A DNA stretch of 10,491 nt, taken from Opitutales bacterium (GTDB lineage: Bacteria > Verrucomicrobiota > Verrucomicrobiia > Opitutales > Oceanipulchritudinaceae). Shown piece after piece: positions 6,129 to 10,491 of this stretch (within the stretch, counting starts at the first letter, position 1; each line of letters opens with the position of its first letter). The notes under the pieces were generated by a model that was given only the letters and a program-made list of their open reading frames with translations, ran no database searches and was not told the origin of the DNA. The translations under genes were made by a program, and so were the position numbers. The stretch covers positions 1 to 10,491 of the forward strand of contig SKLD01000097.1 of the NCBI GenBank assembly GCA_007123395.1, in the 5' to 3' direction.

Positions 6129-8930
6129 GTGTCTTCTGTTCCCAAACCGGCCAAATTCCGCGCCCGCCTTCTGCGCCAGTCGGAGAAAGCGGGGCTCGCC
6201 GCACTCGGCGAAAAGCCCGCCGACAATCTGCCGCAATACCGCAAGTTCCTCGACCACGGAAACAAGGTGCTCGCCCGCTACCACCGCCGCGGCGGGGGCG
6301 GACGCCGCGTCGCCCTATCCCGCTCGATCCTCCTCGACGTCCTCATTGAGCGACTTTTTGAACTGGCTCTCCTCCACTGGCGGCGCGAATCCGGCAAGGA
6401 ACCCTTCCAATGCGCCGTTCTCGCCCTTGGCGGATACGGCCGCGAGGAATTGTGCCCGCTCAGTGACATTGACGTCATGTTCCTGTACCCCCAGCGCGTT
6501 TCGCGGGACAAGAGTCTCGCCGCCTTTCAGCGCAGCCTCTCCGACACGATTCTCTACATGCTCTGGGACCTCGGGTTGAAGGTCGGGCACAGCACGCGCA
6601 CCCTCCAGGAAGCCATGGATGAAGCCATGGCGGACATCCAGACGAAGAACGCCCTCCTCGAATCGCGCCGTGTCTGCGGCAGCGAAGCCCTCGCCGCCCG
6701 CTTCGACCGCGAATACAACCGTTTCATCGACCGCGACAACGCGCGCACCTACATCGACCAGCGTCTCAAGGATCAGTACGCCCGCCGCGAACGCTTCGGC
6801 AACACCGTTTTCCTTCAAGAGCCCGACCTCAAAAACGGCATCGGCGGACTGCGCGATTTTCAAAACATTATCTGGATGGCGCGGCTAAAACTGAACACGC
6901 GTGACCTTGCAACACTGGTGAAAAAGGGAATTTTGAGTAAAAGTGAGCAGCGTGCGCTCAATGAAGCCCATGAGTTTCTCCTCCGCGCCCGCAACGAACT
7001 CCACGCGCAGAGCAAACGTCCCACCGATCTGCTCAATCTCGAAAAGCAGCCCCGCGTGGCGTGGGGCCTCGGCTACCGCCAGCGCGACATCTTCCGCCGC
7101 GTCGAAGTGTTTATGCGCGACTACTACCGCCATGCCCGCCTCGTCGACCGCCTCTCTCATTACATTGAAGAACGTCTCGCTCTCGAAGCCAACGGGCGGG
7201 TGAGCTTCCGCGCCGTCATCGAATCCCGCCGCCGCCCCAACGAGGTGGACGGCTTTATCGTTGCACGGGGCGAAATCTCCGCCGCCTCCGAACGGGTTTT
7301 CCAACAGGATCCATTGCGGCTTTTGCGCGTCTTCCGGCACGCGCAGCAGTTCAAGGTGGGTATCCATTTTGAACTTCTTCGCCTCATTGAGAAGAACCTC
7401 GGTCTTATCGACGACGCGCTGGTCCGGTCCGACGAAGCCGCACGCTGTTTCCGTTCCATCCTCCAGAGCCGGGGTGAGGTCTACCCCGCTCTCAAGCAAA
7501 TGAACCTAACCGGGGTCCTCTCCCGCGTGGTCCCGGAATGGGAAGAACTGCACTGCCTTGTCCAGCACGAGTACTACCACCGCTATACCGCCGACGAACA
7601 CACCCTCGAGACCATCCGTCAACTCGACGACATTTTTTCCGGCGAAGAACCCGCCCTCACGACCAAATACCGCGAAGCCATCGAAGAAACGCAGCTTCCC
7701 GCCCTTCTCTACCTAATCCTTCTCCTCCACGATATCGGCAAAGGGCGCGCCATCGAAAACCATGCCGAAACCGGAGCGGAAATCGCCGAAACAATCCTCG
7801 GGCGTCTCAAACTGCCCGTCGAACTCCGCCCGCGAGTCGTGCATCTTATCCGCCGCCATCTGGAAATGGCACGATTCTGGCAACATTTCGATATTGATGA
7901 TCCTCGCACGACGCAGGCGTTCGCCGAGATGGTCGGAGACCCCGAAAGCCTCCGCTACCTCTACGTGCTCACTTTTTGCGACGCGCGCGGGACATCCCTC
8001 AGTCTTTGGAACAGCTACAAGGACGCACTTCACACCCACCTGTTCGCGGCCACGCGCAGCCACATGGGCGAGCAACCTGCGAACATGCCCCGTCTCGAAA
8101 TGATCTCAAAGGAATCCATTTTCGGCAAAGTGCCCGAACTCTCGAAAGAAGAAGTCGAAGCTCACTTCAACCTCCTCCCCGAGCGGTATTTCATCCACAA
8201 CAACGCCGAGGAAATCGTGCTCCATTTGCACATGGTGCATGAACTGCTCGAAACGATTGCCGAAGCCGATTCCCTCGGCTCCCTCTCGCCCGTCGTCGAA
8301 TGGCAGGACGACGTCAACCTCGGTCTTTCCGCAGTCCATGTCGTCACATGGGACCGCGCCGGACTCTTCTACAAACTGGCGGGCGCGTTCAGCGTGGCGG
8401 GGTTGAGCATCGTCAGCTCCAAGGCCCTCACCCGCGCAGACCACATCACCATCGACACATTTTACGTCAGCGAGCCGGACGGCGGTATCGTGCGCAACAA
8501 AAAGGCCCGCGAACTCTTTCACAGCCACCTCGAAGACGCCCTTTTGCACAACCGCGACCTCCTTAAAGAAATCGAGGAACAGGCCGCGCGCCACCGTAAG
8601 CCAAGCTTCCTCCGCCGCGAGGACCGGCTCCAGGCACCCTTGCAGCCGAGCGTCGATGTCTACCACGAACTGTCCCTGCGGCGCACAATCATCGAGGTGC
8701 AGGCAACCGACAGCATCGGCCTCCTCTACCGAATCGCCCGTGCCATCTACGACCACGGGTTCGACATCACCTTTGCCCGCATCTCAACCGAAAAGAATGT
8801 CGCCGTCGACACCTTCTACATCGAACCGGTCGACAAAAACCACGGCGATGCCGACAGTCTCGTTTCTCTGCGCGAGAGCCTCTCCGAAATCGTCTCCGCA
8901 AACAACGGCGTTCCCGAACCAGTGGGCTGA
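6129..8930 (+). CDS. glnD: [protein-PII] uridylyltransferase / uridylyl-removing enzyme
   Basis: GlnD senses glutamine and adds UMP to, or removes it from, PII proteins (GlnB/GlnK), and so sets glutamine synthetase activity and nitrogen gene expression. From the GTG start it has 933 residues (E. coli 890). Domains in order: nucleotidyltransferase with GGYGREEL (101-108) and metal-binding Asp113/Asp115; a helical linker; an HD phosphohydrolase domain with HRYTADEH (from 484), His534-Asp535 in HDIGKG and a later RRHLEMA; and two C-terminal ACT glutamine-sensing domains (about 735-785 and 852-900). All key residues for both activities are present. Start choice: the only in-frame starts before the conserved region are ATG 5988 and GTG 6129. 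The ATG version adds 47 unconserved residues and leaves no promoter space, so GTG is preferred without strong ribosome-site support. No glnB, glnK, amtB or glnA is in the window. Confidence 0.95.
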   Translation: MSSVPKPAKFRARLLRQSEKAGLAALGEKPADNLPQYRKFLDHGNKVLARYHRRGGGGRRVALSRSILLDVLIERLFELALLHWRRESGKEPFQCAVLALGGYGREELCPLSDIDVMFLYPQRVSRDKSLAAFQRSLSDTILYMLWDLGLKVGHSTRTLQEAMDEAMADIQTKNALLESRRVCGSEALAARFDREYNRFIDRDNARTYIDQRLKDQYARRERFGNTVFLQEPDLKNGIGGLRDFQNIIWMARLKLNTRDLATLVKKGILSKSEQRALNEAHEFLLRARNELHAQSKRPTDLLNLEKQPRVAWGLGYRQRDIFRRVEVFMRDYYRHARLVDRLSHYIEERLALEANGRVSFRAVIESRRRPNEVDGFIVARGEISAASERVFQQDPLRLLRVFRHAQQFKVGIHFELLRLIEKNLGLIDDALVRSDEAARCFRSILQSRGEVYPALKQMNLTGVLSRVVPEWEELHCLVQHEYYHRYTADEHTLETIRQLDDIFSGEEPALTTKYREAIEETQLPALLYLILLLHDIGKGRAIENHAETGAEIAETILGRLKLPVELRPRVVHLIRRHLEMARFWQHFDIDDPRTTQAFAEMVGDPESLRYLYVLTFCDARGTSLSLWNSYKDALHTHLFAATRSHMGEQPANMPRLEMISKESIFGKVPELSKEEVEAHFNLLPERYFIHNNAEEIVLHLHMVHELLETIAEADSLGSLSPVVEWQDDVNLGLSAVHVVTWDRAGLFYKLAGAFSVAGLSIVSSKALTRADHITIDTFYVSEPDGGIVRNKKARELFHSHLEDALLHNRDLLKEIEEQAARHRKPSFLRREDRLQAPLQPSVDVYHELSLRRTIIEVQATDSIGLLYRIARAIYDHGFDITFARISTEKNVAVDTFYIEPVDKNHGDADSLVSLRESLSEIVSANNGVPEPVG

Positions 8931-8960
8931 TTCTCCGCCTCGATGGCGCGGATAAGGCCG

Positions 8961-9000
8961 GATGCCCCGCGCGCGGGCGTCGCCCGCATCGGGTGCGGGC
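8961..9000. repeat. nested GC-rich palindromes just downstream of glnD
   Basis: Several perfect inverted repeats overlap here: CCCGCGCGCGGG (8966-8977); GCGGGC-GTC-GCCCGC (8973-8987); GCCCGCA-TCGGG-TGCGGGC (8982-9000); and an outer pair GATGC/GCATC (8961-8965 with 8986-8990). Because they share arms, only some can form at once. They start 30 nt after the glnD stop and may end or stabilise its transcript, but no T-run follows, so an intrinsic terminator is not supported. Confidence 0.6.
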
Positions 9001-9247
9001 AACCCACCGCCGGGGCCGTTCCCCGCCACCCGCACGAACACAATCCCGCCAACCTCCCCACGGTCTGCCGGCCCTCCTGCGACGAGCCCGCCTGAGCCAA
9101 GGCCTAGAACCCGCCGCCCTCCAATCATACACGCGCGCCCCGATACTCAGCAATCCGGAGCGCTCTTCGACTGCGACAATCAAGCCGATCCCCAACCCCA
9201 TGCACTGGTTTCCCCAATCCATGCCCCCACACATAATTCAATTTTGA

Positions 9248-9268
9248 GATATATTATTTTCATATATC
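9248..9268. repeat. AT-rich inverted repeat
   Basis: GATATAT (9248-9254) and ATATATC (9262-9268) are exact reverse complements with a 7-bp spacer, inside the AT-rich island between glnD and the carbonic anhydrase gene. Such a repeat is easily formed by chance in AT-rich DNA. A similar GAGATAT-ATTTT string recurs near 10313 on the other side of the carbonic anhydrase gene. Confidence 0.35.
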
Positions 9269-9314
9269 ATAGTAAAATTTGTTGCCTCGAAATTTTCTTA
9301 AATTTAAATTATTT

Positions 9315-9334
9315 GCCTTGGTGCGCGCCAAGGC
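9315..9334. repeat. 7-bp GC-rich stem-loop at the edge of the AT-rich island
   Basis: GCCTTGG (9315-9321) and CCAAGGC (9328-9334) form a perfect 7-bp stem with the 6-nt loop TGCGCG. It sits exactly where the AT-rich island gives way to GC-rich sequence. For transcripts read leftward from the carbonic anhydrase gene, the stem would be followed by an A/T-rich tract but not by a pure U-run, so a terminator role is possible but weak. Confidence 0.45.
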
Positions 9335-9441
9335 GGACTTTATCGCCGAGACCGTTCGTCGTCGTCGGTAAGTTTGCATTACCACCGACTCCGGCGACGT
9401 GGAGCATGGTCAAATCGAAACCTTGCAGCTGTGGCTCTCCG

Positions 9442-9557
9442 ACCGCAGACGCTTGCGGCGATACTCAGCGAACGGCCGCGCTCGGCGATGCCGAGCACCC
9501 CCGTTCCGGCGTCTACTCGCGGGTGCGTGATGGCGCGCGCAATCTTGCGGTCCCGCA
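9442..9557. repeat. cluster of short hairpins downstream of the carbonic anhydrase gene
   Basis: Three inverted repeats occur within about 115 bp of non-coding GC-rich DNA: ACCGCA/TGCGGC with a 6-nt loop (9442-9459, one G-U-type pair); GCTCGGC-GAT-GCCGAGC (9480-9496, perfect 7-bp stem); and TGCGG-TC-CCGCA (9546-9557, a tight loop that may not form). They lie 3' of the carbonic anhydrase stop. Possible explanations are REP-like extragenic palindromes, a 3' UTR structure or a small RNA; I see no second copy in the window. Confidence 0.4.
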
Positions 9558-9585
9558 CATTCACGGAGCCATCGGCCCCTTACCC

Positions 9586-10218
9586 CTAAAGTCTGAGTCT
9601 GTAGGCGCCGTCCACCTCCTCCGGCGCGCCCACACTCACCCCGAGGTCGCGCAAAAGCCCGTTCTTCAGGTTGTAGATCCAGCCGTGCACCTTGAGACCA
9701 CGGCCCTCCGCCCAAGCCCGCTGCACCACCGAAGTGTGCGCCAAATTGCCCACCTGCTCGATCACATTCAGTTCGCACAAGCGGTCGCACCGCGCATCGG
9801 CGTCGCCGAACCGCGCCAGCTCCTCCGCGTGCCGACACCGCGTGTCGCGCACATAGTGGAGCCAATTGTCGACCAACCCCTGCGAACCGTCGCCCATGGC
9901 AGCGCGGACCCCTCCGCAACCATAGTGGCCGCACACGATCACGTGCTCCACGCACAGGTCCACCACCGCATAATGCAGCACTGACAGGAAATTCATGTCC
10001 GAATGCACGCACAGGTTCGCCACGTTGCGGTGCACAAACATTTTTCCCGGCGGGAGCCCCACGATCTGGTTCGCCGGCACGCGGCTGTCCGAGCAACTGA
10101 TCCACAAATACTTCGGGCACTGCGCCGCGCTCAGCCGTGCGAAAAAATCCGCATCCGTCTCGCGCATGCGCTCCGCCCATCGCCGGTTGTTCTCGAAAAG
10201 CTCTGGTAGGAACTGCAT
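9586..10218 (-). CDS. can: beta-class carbonic anhydrase (E. coli Can-like)
   Basis: This 210-residue zinc enzyme interconverts CO2 and bicarbonate in the cytosol, supplying bicarbonate for carboxylations. It closely resembles E. coli Can: CSDSR with Cys42, Asp44 and Arg46; FVHRNVANL with Arg64; and GHYGCGG with His98 and Cys101 as the remaining zinc ligands. LCELNVIEQV and HGWIY follow. Trp39, Arg64 and Tyr182 match the bicarbonate allosteric site known in the E. coli and Haemophilus type II enzymes, so inhibition at low pH or low bicarbonate is likely. Start ATG 10216-10218 was chosen because it places all N-terminal active-site residues at the E. coli positions and follows GGAGG (10222-10226), although that spacing is short (3 nt). 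A TTG at 10258-10260 would add 14 residues without family resemblance. It is divergent from the transposase-like gene across an AT-rich spacer. Confidence 0.95.
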   Translation of the reverse strand: MQFLPELFENNRRWAERMRETDADFFARLSAAQCPKYLWISCSDSRVPANQIVGLPPGKMFVHRNVANLCVHSDMNFLSVLHYAVVDLCVEHVIVCGHYGCGGVRAAMGDGSQGLVDNWLHYVRDTRCRHAEELARFGDADARCDRLCELNVIEQVGNLAHTSVVQRAWAEGRGLKVHGWIYNLKNGLLRDLGVSVGAPEEVDGAYRLRL

Positions 10219-10395
10219 CACCCTCCACCACAGCGCACTTTCCGCCACGCTCCAAGCCAAACAAACGTCAAATTATTTATTTATGGAATAGTAAACTGCA
10301 CTAATTATTTATGAGATATCTATTTTGAATTTTCTAACTATGAGATAAATTTTTTCCTTGTGTTGCCGGGCGGGGAGGGTAGTTTCGGGGTTGTC
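10219..10395. promoter_or_regulatory. AT-rich divergent spacer with short direct repeats
   Basis: This spacer lies between the carbonic anhydrase start and the start of the right-end gene and should hold both promoters. About 10261-10360 is very AT-rich. AATTATTTAT occurs at 10271-10280 and 10303-10312, and TATGAGATA at 10310-10318 and 10339-10347 (29 bp apart). A weak rightward sigma-70-like pair is TTGAAT (10325-10330) and TAAATT (10346-10351) with a short 15-bp spacer. The direct repeats could be regulator sites or simply AT-rich low-complexity DNA. Confidence 0.45.
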
Positions 10396-10491
10396 ATGTC
10401 TTATCACCTTCGAATAAAGAGCGCGCATCGCGCGGCGTTTCACTGTGTGTGCCGGGTGGCGCGGCAGCTGGGGCTGCTGGGCGAGGCGGAG
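10396..10491 (+). CDS. probable Y1/REP-associated tyrosine transposase, N-terminal fragment (3' end outside window)
   Basis: Only the first 32 residues are visible, starting at ATG 10396-10398 (MSYHLRIKSAHRAAFHC...) and open to the window edge. The order basic start, then (A/Y)(F/Y)HCVxRV, then a short link and LLGEAE resembles the N-terminus of the Y1 transposase (IS200/IS605-like, Transposase_17) proteins found singly in many chromosomes, where YHVxSR is followed by a GEAE/GDxE segment. The diagnostic HUH motif and catalytic tyrosine would be further right and cannot be checked. GC content jumps from the AT-rich promoter to GC-rich coding at the ATG, which supports the start. A purine-rich GGGGAGGG lies at 10372-10379 but is far (about 16 nt) from the ATG. 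If correct, the protein cuts and joins single-stranded DNA and may mobilise extragenic palindromes. Confidence 0.5.
   Translation, partial: MSYHLRIKSAHRAAFHCVCRVARQLGLLGEAE

Larger units (their letters stand above)
8931..9585. other. 655-bp region without a supported gene between glnD and the carbonic anhydrase
   Basis: glnD and the carbonic anhydrase gene end toward each other here. About 8931-9230 is GC-rich with strong palindromes near its left end. About 9235-9312 is strongly AT-rich. About 9313-9585 is GC-rich and contains several short hairpins. Open frames exist on both strands (for example 8767-9234 and 9379-9564 on the -, 8962-9984 on the +), but they show no recognisable domain, have skewed composition and overlap real genes, so none is called. 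No classic hairpin-plus-T-run terminator is present. The stretch could hold decayed genes, extragenic repeats or an RNA. Confidence 0.55.

Noticed and set aside
5990..6265. 92-residue N-terminal extension of the valS frame
   Set aside because: It has no resemblance to ValRS and runs antisense into glnD. The family N-terminus begins at MAEIAKAYDPS.
8106..8756. 216-codon and 204-codon (6885-7499) open frames on the - strand
   Set aside because: Both are antisense shadows within glnD, whose HD and ACT domains are clearly encoded on the + strand.
8767..9234. 155-codon - strand frame with an AT-rich upstream region
   Set aside because: Its 3' third overlaps the glnD end, the translation becomes Arg-rich and no domain is recognised. 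The first 40 residues looked protein-like but are not enough to call a gene.
8962..9984. 340-codon + strand frame
   Set aside because: It crosses the AT-rich island and runs antisense to the carbonic anhydrase, with Pro/Arg-rich low-complexity translation.
1..10491. tRNA, rRNA, CRISPR array or T-box/riboswitch
   Set aside because: I looked in all intergenic stretches, including upstream of valS, and saw no cloverleaf, no regularly spaced repeats and no T-box-like sequence.

Overview
The window is GC-rich bacterial chromosome with a few short, strongly AT-rich intergenic islands. It carries mostly housekeeping genes, with mobile-element sequence at both ends. The gene set (IS66 transposase, long GlnD, E. 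coli-type beta-carbonic anhydrase, GC-rich coding next to AT-rich promoter regions, a Y1-type transposase start) fits a Gram-negative-type chromosome. Verrucomicrobiota is my best guess, from general sequence resemblance only; nothing here proves it.

Left part (1-2852): the 3' end of an IS66-family transposase enters on the + strand and stops at 229. Facing it on the - strand is an apparent operon: hemC (porphobilinogen deaminase), a NifS/IscS-type cysteine desulfurase 3 nt downstream, and 15 nt further an AT-richer gene for a 211-residue protein. That protein has a PD-(D/E)XK-like nuclease signature, and its last codons lie inside the IS66 gene. It looks horizontally acquired and probably has a disturbed C-terminus.

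Middle (2853-8930): an intergenic region containing an AT-rich 10-bp inverted repeat is followed by valS (valyl-tRNA synthetase, - strand) and glnD (PII uridylyltransferase/uridylyl-removing enzyme, + strand). These two are transcribed divergently from a 139-bp spacer. The palindrome CCATGG at the valS start creates a tempting but probably false ATG for glnD; a GTG at 6129 is preferred.

Right part (8931-10491): a 655-bp stretch with no supported gene contains several GC-rich palindromes and an AT-rich island. Then comes a beta-carbonic anhydrase (- strand). Across an AT-rich divergent spacer, the first 32 codons of a probable Y1 (REP-associated tyrosine-type) transposase run off the window.

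The genes serve separate functions: tetrapyrrole synthesis, sulfur mobilisation, translation, nitrogen signalling and CO2/bicarbonate balance. I do not see a convincing new multi-gene system. The best leads are the orphan nuclease-like gene with a chimeric tail next to a cysteine desulfurase, and the palindrome-rich non-coding stretch near the Y1 transposase.
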